From positions 372,001-436,000 of the forward strand of contig OZ271833.1 in NCBI GenBank assembly GCA_965601665.1: a stretch of DNA of 64,000 bases, in the 5' to 3' direction. Shown here piece after piece: positions 8,100-16,560 of the stretch (the stretch's first letter is position 1; every line of letters begins with the position of its first letter). The notes under the pieces are model-generated. The model was not told the origin of the DNA and searched no databases. It worked only from the letters and a program-made list of their open reading frames with translations. The stretch comes from JANQNX01 sp965601665. Lineage in GTDB: Bacteria; Pseudomonadota; Gammaproteobacteria; Eutrophobiales; Eutrophobiaceae. The position numbers and the translations under genes were made by a program.

Positions 8100-9850
8100 T
8101 TGCGGACTTTCATTTTTTACGTCCTCTCTGGTTTCTTGCCCTGTTACCTTTACTGGGTTTGATCTGGTACATGCTCAAACGAGGACTCGATAACCAGCAA
8201 TGGCGGCAGGTCTGCGATCCTGAATTACTACCCCATATACTGGTTGGACAACAACACAGAACCGGCTACATGAGAGAACTCATCCCTGGAATTGTCGGGT
8301 TAGCGATAATCGTCGCGCTTGCCGGGCCTACCTGGGAACGCCTCCCGCAACCTGTTTATAAGAACGAGTCTGCATTGGTTATTGCACTGGATCTCTCTTT
8401 ATCCATGTATGCTGATGATGTTCAACCCAGTCGCCTGGAACGGGCACGATTTGAGATATCAGATCTACTGGACGTTAGAAAAGAAGGGCAGACCGCAATG
8501 GTCGTCTATGCCGGCGATGCATTTACCGTGACGCCGCTAACCGATGACATCAAAACCATCCGTTCACAACTAACAGCGCTGTCGCCGGAAATCATGCCTG
8601 CGCAGGGTAGTGACACGAAAAAAGCACTATCGTTATCAGTTGAGCTGATGCAACAGGCCGGACATCGAGATGGCGATATATTATTGATTACCGACGAGAT
8701 AGAAGCACGCTACGATGACAACCTGCAAGAGGTTAACCGTCAGGGTTATCGCGTTTCAATACTGGGTATTGGAACGGCTGAAGGAGCGCCGATCAAACTT
8801 GAAGGCGGCGGCTATCTCAAGGCACCGGATGGCAGTATTGTAATACCAGTCCTTGATAGCGCCAGTTTAAAAAAGCTGGCTGGCAGGGCAGGCGGTGTGT
8901 TTCAAACCAGCCGTGTCGATAACAACGATACAAACGCGTTTGCGTCACTGTTTGCCAGCCAGTTACAGGCTAATGGTGAATCGGAATCTGACTTGCGCTC
9001 GGATCACTGGTACGAACTGGGTCCGTGGCTATTGCTGGTCATGTTGCCAGTACTGGCGCTTGGGTTTAGAAGAGGTGTGTTATGCAGTTTCTGCGTGGCA
9101 CTGGTAACACATCAGGACCCGGCCATGGCCCTGGATTGGAATTCACTGTGGTTAAATGACAACCAACGCGCCTACGACGCCATGCAAAAAGAACAGCCTG
9201 CCGAGGCAGCAGCGCTGTTTAACGATCCGCAATGGCGTGCTGCGGCAAACTATCGCGCCGGTAATTTTGCCGAGGCCGACAAACTGTTACAGGAAAGTAA
9301 TGACATTCCGGATATGTATAACCGGGCCAATGCCCTCGCGCGTCAGGGGCGTTACGAGGAGGCCATAGCGCTGTATGACGCAGTGCTGGAAAAGCAACCG
9401 CAGCATGAAGATGCCACGTTCAACAGGGATCTCCTCAAACAGCAACAGGAACAACAGCAGCAACAACAGTCGTCATCACAACAAAATAATGAACAACAGT
9501 CTGGAGACGAACAACAGCAGCAGCGGCAAGATCAGCAACAACCTTCTGAACAGGCACAAAGTGAACAACAACAGGACCAGGCCAGTCAAAACAGTGGTGA
9601 GCAACAGGCTGAGGAAAACGAACAGCAAACAGCAGAACAACAACAGGCCCAGGAGCAGGAGGCTGAGCAGTCCGAAGAAAACGAACAACAGGCCAGTCGT
9701 GAGTTGCAACAACAGCTGGATGAGCAGCAACAGGCATCAGAACAGTGGTTACGCCGTATACCGGACGATCCCGCTGGACTGCTCAGGCGAAAATTTAAAT
9801 ACCAGTACCAGCAAAGTGAACGTCAGAACAATACAACCAAATACTGGTGA
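8096..9850 (+). CDS. BatB-BatC fusion: membrane vWA domain plus TPR and Gln-rich tail
   Basis: 584 residues from the ATG at 8096 (ATGA overlap with batA, GAGGAG ribosome site). Residues 1-335 are BatB-like: two N-terminal membrane segments, a vWA domain with MIDAS DLSLSMYADD near residue 100 and LLITDEIEARYDD, then a membrane helix PWLLLVMLPVLALGF. Residues about 350-455 contain TPR-like helices (YRAGNFAEADKLLQ, NRANALARQGRYEEAIALY), the BatC part. Residues 455-560 are an extreme Gln/Glu-rich stretch built on CAA/CAG repeats. BatB and BatC are separate genes in the classic Bacteroides operon; here they are one polypeptide. The low-complexity tail may be loosely conserved in length. Confidence 0.88.
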   Translation: MIADFHFLRPLWFLALLPLLGLIWYMLKRGLDNQQWRQVCDPELLPHILVGQQHRTGYMRELIPGIVGLAIIVALAGPTWERLPQPVYKNESALVIALDLSLSMYADDVQPSRLERARFEISDLLDVRKEGQTAMVVYAGDAFTVTPLTDDIKTIRSQLTALSPEIMPAQGSDTKKALSLSVELMQQAGHRDGDILLITDEIEARYDDNLQEVNRQGYRVSILGIGTAEGAPIKLEGGGYLKAPDGSIVIPVLDSASLKKLAGRAGGVFQTSRVDNNDTNAFASLFASQLQANGESESDLRSDHWYELGPWLLLVMLPVLALGFRRGVLCSFCVALVTHQDPAMALDWNSLWLNDNQRAYDAMQKEQPAEAAALFNDPQWRAAANYRAGNFAEADKLLQESNDIPDMYNRANALARQGRYEEAIALYDAVLEKQPQHEDATFNRDLLKQQQEQQQQQQSSSQQNNEQQSGDEQQQQRQDQQQPSEQAQSEQQQDQASQNSGEQQAEENEQQTAEQQQAQEQEAEQSEENEQQASRELQQQLDEQQQASEQWLRRIPDDPAGLLRRKFKYQYQQSERQNNTTKYW

Positions 9851-9891
9851 TGCTGTTAGCGTTATTTACCAGTAAGGAAACACAGCAGAAT

Positions 9892-11550
9892 ATGATTCGC
9901 GTATTACTATTTTTTTTCTTTTACCTGTCAAGCAACCAGCTTATGGCCGCGGTGACCGTGACCGTCGATCGCGATCCGGTAAATATTGACGAATCGTTTC
10001 AACTTGTGTTCAACAGTGACGAACAAACAAATGGGCAGCCTGATTTTAGTCCGTTGCAACAAAACTTCACCATAATCAGTAAAAGCAATCGTAATAGTAC
10101 AAAAATCGATAATGGCAAGGTCACCTACTCACAGCAGTGGGTATTGACCGTATTACCGCGTAGTACAGGCCAGCTGCAAATACCCCCTGTCAGGTTTGGC
10201 AAGCATGTTTCCCCGGTTCGCACGGTTAATGTGATCGAGAGTAATCCGGCCCGGGTGGCGAAAGATGACATCTTTATCGAAGTTAGTGTTGATAACCCTT
10301 CACCCTATGTGCAGGCCCAGGTGATTTACACGGTTAAATTGTTCCGCGCCGTTGCTACCAGTAATGCGACCCTGTCAGAGCCGGTATTAAGCAGTGGCCA
10401 AGCGATCATTGACAAGATTGGTGATGACACGAGCTACGAATCCCAGCGTCAGGGTCGGCGTTACGTGGTGATAGAGCGACGCTATGTCATTTTTCCACAG
10501 AATAGTGGCCAGATTACGCTGGAGCCACTGGTATTCCAGGGACAAACAGGTAGCGGTGGTTTTTTCCGGTTCGATCCATTTGGTCCCGCACCGAAAACCA
10601 TTGTAAAACGTTCGGAAGCCCTGGAACTCGATGTGCGCCCGATCCCGTCTTCATACCCTGGCGATACCTGGCTGCCCGCCAGCAATCTGACAATACAGGA
10701 GCAATGGTCTGTCGCGCCGGACAAGTTGCAGCAGGGTGACGCCGCAACACGCACGCTGACGATCAAGGCGACGGGTCTGGCGGCCAGTCACTTACCTGCG
10801 CTTGAAAACGCAATGCCCGTTGATTTCAAGATCTATCCGGATCAGCCTGAATTTGAGGAAACCAGTAACAGTGATGGATTCACCGGACTACGCAAGCAAA
10901 AAATGGCGGTCATACCGGCTGTGGCAGGCGATTTTGTGCTGGCGCCGATCCAGATTTACTGGTGGAACACCAACAAGGACAAGCTGGAAATTGCCGAGTT
11001 GCCTCAACGCACACTGTCTGTTGCCGCCTCCACTGTTCCTGAAGCAAATGCCGCTAATCCTCTACCTGCAACGACCCCGTCACAGGGTCAGTCGAGCACT
11101 GCAGAGGTGACCGATCAAAACAGCATCTGGCAATTAACCAGCGCCATATTCCTGTTGCTGTGGCTGGCAACGTTATATGCATGGCATCGTGCCAATCGCC
11201 GTGTTTCCAGACCATCGATGCAAAGCGATAACAGAGTTGCACTGAGGAATCTTGGTAACGCGGTGGTGAAGAGTGCCAGGGCAAATGACGCAGCGGCGAC
11301 CAGGAATGCATTGGTCAACTGGGCCAGTGCGCAATGGCCGGACATCAAGGTTGTCAACCTTGGCCAGATCAAAAGACTGGTTGATAGTCATCTACAGCAG
11401 GAACTGGATAAGCTGAATTCAGCGCTGTATGGAAAACAGACAACCATCTGGACTGGCGAAGGTCTGATTAAGGCATTCCAGGCTAACACACCCGCCATTC
11501 ATGGCGCTGCCTCACAACCCGGCAGCTTAGAGCCTTTGTACAAGTCTTGA
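9892..11550 (+). CDS. batD: BatD-like protein (periplasmic BatD domain with C-terminal anchor)
   Basis: About 552 residues from the ATG at 9892, chosen because AAGGAAA lies upstream and the protein then begins with a clean signal peptide (MIRVLLFFFFYLSSNQLMAA). GTG 9847 and ATG 9850, overlapping the previous stop, are alternatives. The bulk is a set of beta-sandwich repeats typical of BatD (VTVDRDPVNIDESFQLVF, a RYVVIERRYVIFPQNSG strand, IPAVAGDFVLAPI). One membrane helix near residue 415 (AIFLLLWLATLYAW) leads to a helical cytosolic tail with ALVNWASAQWPD. It is the expected partner of the BatA/BatB complex. Confidence 0.88.
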   Translation: MIRVLLFFFFYLSSNQLMAAVTVTVDRDPVNIDESFQLVFNSDEQTNGQPDFSPLQQNFTIISKSNRNSTKIDNGKVTYSQQWVLTVLPRSTGQLQIPPVRFGKHVSPVRTVNVIESNPARVAKDDIFIEVSVDNPSPYVQAQVIYTVKLFRAVATSNATLSEPVLSSGQAIIDKIGDDTSYESQRQGRRYVVIERRYVIFPQNSGQITLEPLVFQGQTGSGGFFRFDPFGPAPKTIVKRSEALELDVRPIPSSYPGDTWLPASNLTIQEQWSVAPDKLQQGDAATRTLTIKATGLAASHLPALENAMPVDFKIYPDQPEFEETSNSDGFTGLRKQKMAVIPAVAGDFVLAPIQIYWWNTNKDKLEIAELPQRTLSVAASTVPEANAANPLPATTPSQGQSSTAEVTDQNSIWQLTSAIFLLLWLATLYAWHRANRRVSRPSMQSDNRVALRNLGNAVVKSARANDAAATRNALVNWASAQWPDIKVVNLGQIKRLVDSHLQQELDKLNSALYGKQTTIWTGEGLIKAFQANTPAIHGAASQPGSLEPLYKS

Positions 11551-11882
11551 AAGAGAAACTTGCTATTGCTGTTCATGCTGTTCGCGATCCGCGTACACCG
11601 CTGCTGGCAAAATTGCTTCTGGTTTTTTTACTCGCCTATGTCATCAGCCCAATTGACCTGATACCAGACTTTATCCCCGTGCTGGGACTGCTTGATGACA
11701 TGATTCTGGTACCAGCCGTTATTTCAGTTGTGTATCTGTTGCTACCGGAAACCGCGCTTGCAGATGCAAAACGGCATCTGCCTGAGGCTGTAGATAAGCA
11801 GAAATTAATGCGGGCAGGAATGCTGTTAGTAATAGTGATATGGGTACTAATGGTAACGATATGCTGGTGGTTATTTGTATAA
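11547..11882 (+). CDS. DUF1232 (YkvA-like) membrane protein
   Basis: 111 residues starting at a TTG that overlaps the BatD stop codon; no ATG occurs early in the frame. The DUF1232 signature is clear: AYVISPIDLIPDFIPVLGLLDD (about residues 32-53), within a hydrophobic hairpin, plus a C-terminal membrane helix (LVIVIWVLMVTICWWLFV). DUF1232 proteins are small membrane proteins of unknown function. The overlap suggests it is translated as the last gene of the Bat operon. The non-ATG start makes the exact N-terminus uncertain. Confidence 0.8.
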   Translation: MKEKLAIAVHAVRDPRTPLLAKLLLVFLLAYVISPIDLIPDFIPVLGLLDDMILVPAVISVVYLLLPETALADAKRHLPEAVDKQKLMRAGMLLVIVIWVLMVTICWWLFV

Positions 11883-11888
11883 AGCTAA

Positions 11889-12275
11889 CTAGCGTCGCTT
11901 GCGTAAGCGTTCGTGCCCGTCTTTAAGTTCAACGTTGTCAAAGAAGCTGTAGCCATCGTCATCCTCTTCCTCTTCTTCCTCTTCTCCTTCCTTGGCCGTA
12001 ACTTTTTCTTTCCTGGTGTCGCTAGTGGTGCTGGCAATGCCTTCTTGCGTACCAAATTCACGCATGAAATAGGCTTCGCAGGACTCTGTAGCAATAGCCA
12101 GTGCCCGCGACGTTTGCGCTGATCCCAAATCACCGGTTATTTCAGACTTAAGTCTGGCTACCAGCGATACAGCATGGCGTTGGCATGCCTTGTTAATTTG
12201 CGCATTAATATCAGACTCCGACCTGACAGGAAAAGCAAGAACGAGAAAGGCAAGCAAGAAATAACTAGGTCGCAT
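11889..12275 (-). CDS. secreted hypothetical protein with an acidic run
   Basis: 128 residues from the ATG at 12275; the longer frame to 12311 would enter the DUF423 gene. Residues 1-20 are a signal peptide (MRPSYFLLAFLVLAFPVRSE). A helical mature domain has two conserved-looking cysteines (NKACQRHAVSLVARL and ATESCEAYF). The C-terminal third is low-complexity: a Lys/Glu stretch, then seven Glu and three Asp in a row, ending in basic RLRKRR. I do not recognise a family. It sits downstream of the DUF423 gene in a reverse four-gene cluster. Confidence 0.6.
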   Translation of the reverse strand: MRPSYFLLAFLVLAFPVRSESDINAQINKACQRHAVSLVARLKSEITGDLGSAQTSRALAIATESCEAYFMREFGTQEGIASTTSDTRKEKVTAKEGEEEEEEEDDDGYSFFDNVELKDGHERLRKRR

Positions 12276-12288
12276 AGTTTGGTTCCGT

Positions 12289-12678
12289 CTATTGTTTAAC
12301 AATGGCCACACATAGGCTGGCCCATGAAAATAAAAATAAAAAGCCGCCTATCGGTGTAATCATGCCAAGCCAGCTTAAATTGAGGATACTTAGCAAGTAA
12401 AGGCTACCACAAAAAACAAGCGTACCGGCAAACATCATCCAGCCAGAAGCTTTCAGCCAACTTTCAGCGGCCACGTGTGTAGCTATAGCACCAATGATCA
12501 GCAGGCCGATCGCGTGGTAATAATGGTATTCGTTACCGGTATGGTAGATGTCCAGTAAGGCGGCATCCAGCCTGTTTCGCAAGGCATGCGCGCCAAATGC
12601 GCCAAATATGACTGCCAGCAGCATATTGATTGCGCCAAGAAACAGGAACAAACGTGCTGCTGGACTGAGTCTGCTCAC
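12289..12678 (-). CDS. DUF423 family membrane protein
   Basis: 129 residues with four predicted membrane helices. The family signature is MLLAVIFGAFGAHALRNRLD near the N-terminus, followed by YHTGNEYHYYHAIGLLIIG, the segment GWMMFAGTLVFCGSLYLL, and a C-terminal GMITPIGGFLFLFSWASL. This matches the YgdD/DUF423 inner-membrane family, function unknown. Its start overlaps the methyltransferase-like gene's stop by 4 bases, so the two are co-translated. Confidence 0.9.
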   Translation of the reverse strand: MSRLSPAARLFLFLGAINMLLAVIFGAFGAHALRNRLDAALLDIYHTGNEYHYYHAIGLLIIGAIATHVAAESWLKASGWMMFAGTLVFCGSLYLLSILNLSWLGMITPIGGFLFLFSWASLCVAIVKQ

Positions 12679-13478
12679 AGTTTTACAAATCGCAGTGTCA
12701 TGCGGTCACTTTCGCCAATGGCACGATAGCGTTCTTCGTTCCCATCATTGGCCCTCAGGCTTGGCGGCAATGTCCAGACACCCTCGGGGTAATCCTTGCT
12801 ATCAAGCGGATTGGCATTGATTTCAGATTTGCCTACCAGCTCAAAGCCGATATCTTCCAGCAGTTTGATAAGGTAGGTCTCGGTGACATAGCCTTTTTTT
12901 GCTGTTTCCAGGCTATCACTGCCGGGGTTTGCTCGATGCTGTACCACACCCAATACGCCACCTTGCCTGAGTACCCGATACATGGCCTCGTAAACCTCCC
13001 TTGTCCTGTTGCCATAGCGAATCCAGTTGTGAGTACTTCTAAAGGTGAGCACCATGTCCTGCGAGTCAGCGTCCACTTCATTCAGGTAGCCGTCATTTTC
13101 AAACACGACATGTTTGACGTTACCATATACCGATGGCTGGTCATCAAGCACACCCATGAAGGCTTTATGAACCTTGCGCAGGTATTCATTCGGATGGTTA
13201 TCACCGAAGCTGGCGACCGTTAGGTGGCCCTTATCAGTTAATAAAGGTGCCAGTATTTCTGTATACCAGCCACGCCCGGGCAGTATTTCCAGCACGTTCA
13301 TGTCTTCTTTAATGCCAAAGAAAGCCAGCGTCTCCTGCGGGTGTCGGTATTGATCGCGATTCACGTTTTCAGCACTACGCGAAGGTGCTGCGATTGCTTG
13401 CTCAATTGCCGCATGTTCTGTTGCCTGTGCTAATACAGGTAAAAATATAATGGTTAAGACCAGCCTGGATATTTTCAT
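12675..13478 (-). CDS. predicted exported class I SAM-methyltransferase-like protein (COG4798 type)
   Basis: 267 residues. An N-terminal signal peptide (MKISRLVLTIIFLPVLAQA) precedes a conserved block SRSAENVNRDQYRHPQETLAFFGIK, then a Rossmann-like methyltransferase fold: motif I NVLEILPGRGWYTEILAPLL (about residues 60-79), LTVASFGDN, DMVLTFRSTHNW, and EAMYRVLRQGGVLGVVQH. The motif I Glu-Leu-Pro-Gly-Arg-Gly is intact. Proteins of this type are annotated as predicted methyltransferases although export would separate them from cytosolic SAM. A structural or binding role is an alternative. It overlaps both neighbours by 4 bases. Confidence 0.8.
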   Translation of the reverse strand: MKISRLVLTIIFLPVLAQATEHAAIEQAIAAPSRSAENVNRDQYRHPQETLAFFGIKEDMNVLEILPGRGWYTEILAPLLTDKGHLTVASFGDNHPNEYLRKVHKAFMGVLDDQPSVYGNVKHVVFENDGYLNEVDADSQDMVLTFRSTHNWIRYGNRTREVYEAMYRVLRQGGVLGVVQHRANPGSDSLETAKKGYVTETYLIKLLEDIGFELVGKSEINANPLDSKDYPEGVWTLPPSLRANDGNEERYRAIGESDRMTLRFVKL

Positions 13479-13840
13479 TGTTGTTCCCTGTTGATATAAA
13501 GCATGAGTTCATTACCGCCCGAGCCGTGAACTGAATCATACGCACGAATCATGACTTTATCGACATGCGGCGGAATGATCATTGTCGCTGTGCGTGTAAA
13601 AGGTTGTTCATTCACATGAGGGTGTCTTAGCCCATGAACACCGAGAACCTTGCCATTCATATCAAGCACTGCCCAGCTTTTTACATAATGATCCCAGTCT
13701 TCATCCTGATGCCGTACTGTCACGGTAATCCGGTAGAAGTCTCCACCTACTGGTTCCGAATCTGCGGCAATTACATCGGCCTCACCGGCAAGTAATGAAG
13801 AGGGCAGAAGCAGAAAAAGGTATGATAAATATTTACGCAT
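13475..13840 (-). CDS. secreted beta-rich hypothetical protein
   Basis: 121 residues from the ATG at 13840, which gives a signal peptide (MRKYLSYLFLLLPSSLLAG); the longer frame to 13999 overlaps pgpA and lacks a signal. The mature part reads as a single beta-sandwich: DFYRITVTVRHQDEDWDHYV, WAVLDMNGKVLGVHGLRHP, EQPFTRTATMIIPPHVDKV and IRAYDSVHGSGGNE. Conserved His-containing turns (RHPHV, HGSGG) could bind a metal, but that is inference. The family is not named to my knowledge. It is the first gene of the reverse cluster and its stop overlaps the methyltransferase-like start. Confidence 0.65.
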   Translation of the reverse strand: MRKYLSYLFLLLPSSLLAGEADVIAADSEPVGGDFYRITVTVRHQDEDWDHYVKSWAVLDMNGKVLGVHGLRHPHVNEQPFTRTATMIIPPHVDKVMIRAYDSVHGSGGNELMLYINREQQ

Positions 13841-13871
13841 AGAAACTTTTACGGGCAAGAGTGAATGCTTA

Positions 13872-14363
13872 ATGGACAGCAGTAAACAGAAGCAAGTTCC
13901 GACGGCAATGCTTGTCAACCCGGTGCATTTGCTGGCACTGGGATTTGGCACCGGTCTCGCACCCCGAATGCCGGGCACGTTTGGCACTGCCGCAGGCATG
14001 GTTCTTTATTTAATCCTGGCGCCTGAACAAAACTGGCTACTCTATGCCGGCATCGTCCTGGTCGGTTTTACTGCCGGCATCGCTATCTGTGCCTACACGG
14101 CCAGGACCCTGAATGTGCATGACCATAGCGGTATTGTCTGGGACGAAATTGTCGGTTACTGGATCACCATGTTTATGGCACCGGTCACGTTGCAGTGGGC
14201 AGTCATCGGTTTTTGCCTGTTTCGCCTTTTTGATATCTGGAAACCCTGGCCAATTTCGCTGGCGGATAAAAAGTTGAAAGGTGGACTGGGCATCATGCTT
14301 GATGATGCGCTGGCAGGACTTTTTTGCTTGTTAATTATTCAAATAACTCTATATTTGTTATAG
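13872..14363 (+). CDS. pgpA: phosphatidylglycerophosphatase A
   Basis: 163 residues, close to the usual size. It dephosphorylates phosphatidylglycerol-phosphate to phosphatidylglycerol at the inner membrane. The PgpA signature is LALGFGTGLAPRMPGTFGT (about residues 16-34), followed by membrane segments, the acidic HDHSGIVWDEIVGYWITM, RLFDIWKPWPI and LGIMLDDALAGLFCLL, which hold the conserved catalytic Asp/Glu residues. It is divergent from the secreted beta-protein at 13840 with only about 30 bp between them. In many gammaproteobacteria pgpA follows thiL, which is not the case here. Confidence 0.95.
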   Translation: MDSSKQKQVPTAMLVNPVHLLALGFGTGLAPRMPGTFGTAAGMVLYLILAPEQNWLLYAGIVLVGFTAGIAICAYTARTLNVHDHSGIVWDEIVGYWITMFMAPVTLQWAVIGFCLFRLFDIWKPWPISLADKKLKGGLGIMLDDALAGLFCLLIIQITLYLL

Positions 14364-14410
14364 ATTTAACAGATGTTACTCATTAACTGGTTAAATATCG
14401 GGCAATAGAT

Positions 14411-15025
14411 ATGGCGCGGCAATTATTGACTACCCTGGGCACCGCTTGTGTAATGCTATGCGTAGCGACAGGCGTGCATGCGGATATCTACAAGTTTGTT
14501 GATAAGCATGGCCGCGTCATTCTTACCGACAAACCCACGCACCAGGGTTACGTGAAACTGGTAAAAACCTGGAAGGGCTGGCAGGAGCAAAAGTCGCTGC
14601 CAAGGGGTTTTGACTGGAAACAGAACCAGCGAAAATTTGACCCTACCATTAGACGTGTCGCCCAGCGATACCAGTTACCACATACGCTACTACATGCGGT
14701 TATCACTGCCGAATCATCCTATGATCCAAACGCGATTTCCCGTGCTGGTGCAGTAGGCTTGATGCAGTTAATGCCGGAGACTGCGAAACGATACGGGGTC
14801 ATTAACCGCAAAAACCCCAGGCAAAATATTTTTGGCGGGTCACGTTATTTACGGGACCTGTTGAAACTGTTTAACAATGATATGGTACTCGCACTTGCCG
14901 CGTATAATGCGGGCGAAGGTGCTGTGAAAAAATATGGCTACAAAGTCCCTCCTTATAAAGAAACGCAAAATTACGTTAAGAAAGTGATCAAATACTACAG
15001 GCAGTACAAGAACACCATGAGCTAA
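14411..15025 (+). CDS. DUF4124-SLT lytic transglycosylase
   Basis: 204 residues. A signal peptide (to about residue 25, GVHA) leads to a short DUF4124 segment (DIYKFVDKHGRVILTDKP) and then a C-terminal SLT transglycosylase domain: HTLLHAVITAESSYDPNA with the catalytic Glu near residue 100, AGAVGLMQLMPETAKRYG, NIFGGSRYLRDLL and ALAAYNAGEGAV. The domain should cleave peptidoglycan glycan strands with formation of 1,6-anhydroMurNAc. It is small for the class, with no extra binding domain. It is followed after 24 bp by the receiver-domain gene. Confidence 0.92.
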   Translation: MARQLLTTLGTACVMLCVATGVHADIYKFVDKHGRVILTDKPTHQGYVKLVKTWKGWQEQKSLPRGFDWKQNQRKFDPTIRRVAQRYQLPHTLLHAVITAESSYDPNAISRAGAVGLMQLMPETAKRYGVINRKNPRQNIFGGSRYLRDLLKLFNNDMVLALAAYNAGEGAVKKYGYKVPPYKETQNYVKKVIKYYRQYKNTMS

Positions 15026-15049
15026 GTCCCGCTGGTTCGGGCCAACCAA

Positions 15050-15952
15050 ATGCATAGATTATTAATTATTGATGATGATGTAGATTTTCGAAATCTGCTC
15101 AAAACCTATCTCAGCAAGTCATTTCCGGAAATTGATGTCATTGACCACGATCCGGTCTCGGAAGGTGTGCCGGACACCGACTTTCCCTGGTCAGAATTCC
15201 AGGTGCTGATTCTTGATTACGATTTGCAAAACGAGGAAGTCAACGGTCTCGATATTCTGGCCCGTAATAAAAATAATGGTTTGTTTCCCGTAACGGTCAT
15301 GTTGACAGGAGAGGGTAACGAGGACATTGCAGTCAGCGCGCTAAGATATGGTGTTGCTGATTACCTGCGTAAAGACAAGATAGACGTTGAACAACTGGAG
15401 GCATCTGTCCGGGAAGCACTGCAGATATATACCACGCGCCAGCAGCGCCTGTATTCGATGGAAGAGGTACGAAAGCTCGCGCAGCAGCAGGCAAACAAGG
15501 TCATCGAGGCCTATAAAAAGAAGTATGACCAGATTCGTCTGCAGGAACAAAAACGCCTGCAGCTTGAACATCAAAGCCTGTTAGCCCAGTTAAAAAAGCA
15601 CCAGCAGGAACTGGAACGTATAAAAAATTCAAGGCAACAGGCCGAGCAGAGCAAGTCCACTCCTGCCGCAGAGATTAAATTACTGCATGAGCAGCAAAAA
15701 GAAGCAGAGCTTGCTGTAAATAAGGCCAACTGGAAAATTAACCAGGGTGAAACACTGTCAAAAATACAACTGGACGAAGACCTGGCTGAATTTGAACAGG
15801 AGTTAGCGCGTCAGCAAAGTATGACCAGGGACTTAAAGTCGCACCTTGGCAGAATGGAGGAAGTCCGACAGGAAAAAAAGGCTGCGGCAAAAAAAAATGC
15901 CAGTTCTCTTATGGACGATATTCGAAGTCAGTTGGGAAGAGAGAACGACTAG
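15050..15952 (+). CDS. receiver-domain protein with long C-terminal coiled coil
   Basis: 300 residues. Residues 1-125 form a response-regulator receiver: acidic pair IIDDDVDF (8-11), phospho-acceptor Asp in VLILDYDL (near 58), MLTGEGNED with the Thr switch, and the conserved Lys in DYLRKDKID. From about residue 130 to the end the chain is almost entirely helical and charged (QQLYSMEE.. to the C-terminus), predicted coiled coil, with no DNA-binding or enzymatic output domain. Phosphorylation probably controls oligomerisation or docking. No histidine kinase is adjacent, so the partner is unknown. Confidence 0.85.
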   Translation: MHRLLIIDDDVDFRNLLKTYLSKSFPEIDVIDHDPVSEGVPDTDFPWSEFQVLILDYDLQNEEVNGLDILARNKNNGLFPVTVMLTGEGNEDIAVSALRYGVADYLRKDKIDVEQLEASVREALQIYTTRQQRLYSMEEVRKLAQQQANKVIEAYKKKYDQIRLQEQKRLQLEHQSLLAQLKKHQQELERIKNSRQQAEQSKSTPAAEIKLLHEQQKEAELAVNKANWKINQGETLSKIQLDEDLAEFEQELARQQSMTRDLKSHLGRMEEVRQEKKAAAKKNASSLMDDIRSQLGREND

Positions 15953-16165
15953 GTCAGCTACTTTGCCGTTTCGAAACTGGATGCGAAAAAATTCACGTCG
16001 GTATGTAACAACATCTGTTACCGGGACTGCAGGCCAATTTCAAAACCATCCTGGTTGATACACAACCGGCCTGTCCCTGACTCTGGCATTTCTTGTACTT
16101 CCTGGGCAATCATAAATCGTTCTTATCGTTTCGAACTTGCTTTTGACTGATCTGTCGTAACCAGC

Positions 16166-16549
16166 ATGACAGGTAACATTGGCAAGCTAATAGTTTTCTA
16201 TGATGGTAAATGTGGTCTCTGCGCCCGCGAGATCGATTATTACCGCCGTCGCGATACGCACGAAGCCATTGACTGGATCGACGTCACTATTGAACAGGAA
16301 GCACTGCAAAAGGATGGTATATCACTGGCAACAGCATTAAAGCACATGCATGCGAGGCTCGAAGACGGCCGCCTGGTAAAAGGTGTCGATGCCTTTATTG
16401 CCATCTGGAAACACATCCCCCGCTGGCAGTCTTGTGCAAAAATCGCAGCGCTGCCGGTTATTAAACCATTGCTGGATATTGGTTACGAGGTCTTCGCCTG
16501 GGTGCGATTCAAGAGTTATCGCCACTGCCGCGTGACAGTGCGGCAGTAA
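16166..16549 (+). CDS. DUF393 (DCC-family thiol-disulfide oxidoreductase-like) protein
   Basis: 127 residues. The DCC signature is at the N-terminus: IVFYDGKCGLCAREIDYYRRRD, with the D-x2-C-x2-C core (Asp 12, Cys 15, Cys 18). Then IDWIDVT, MHARLEDGRLVKGVDAFIAIWKHIP and a C-terminal helix follow the family pattern. DCC proteins have a thioredoxin-like fold and are predicted redox enzymes, with no defined substrate. The ribosome site is poor. It is convergent with ilvD. Confidence 0.88.
   Translation: MTGNIGKLIVFYDGKCGLCAREIDYYRRRDTHEAIDWIDVTIEQEALQKDGISLATALKHMHARLEDGRLVKGVDAFIAIWKHIPRWQSCAKIAALPVIKPLLDIGYEVFAWVRFKSYRHCRVTVRQ
16524..16547. terminator. 8-bp GC-rich hairpin at the DCC gene end
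   Basis: ACTGCCGC pairs with GCGGCAGT around an 8-base loop, overlapping the stop codon and sitting 14 bp from the convergent ilvD stop. There is no poly-U tract, so a terminator function is only possible. Confidence 0.25.
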
Positions 16550-16560
16550 CGCCAACCTCG

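Noticed and set aside
9435..9737. Long reverse-strand and +2 frames opposite the BatB-C Gln-rich tail
   Set aside because: They are shadows of the CAA/CAG repeat, which keeps other frames free of stops and gives low-complexity Leu or Val runs.
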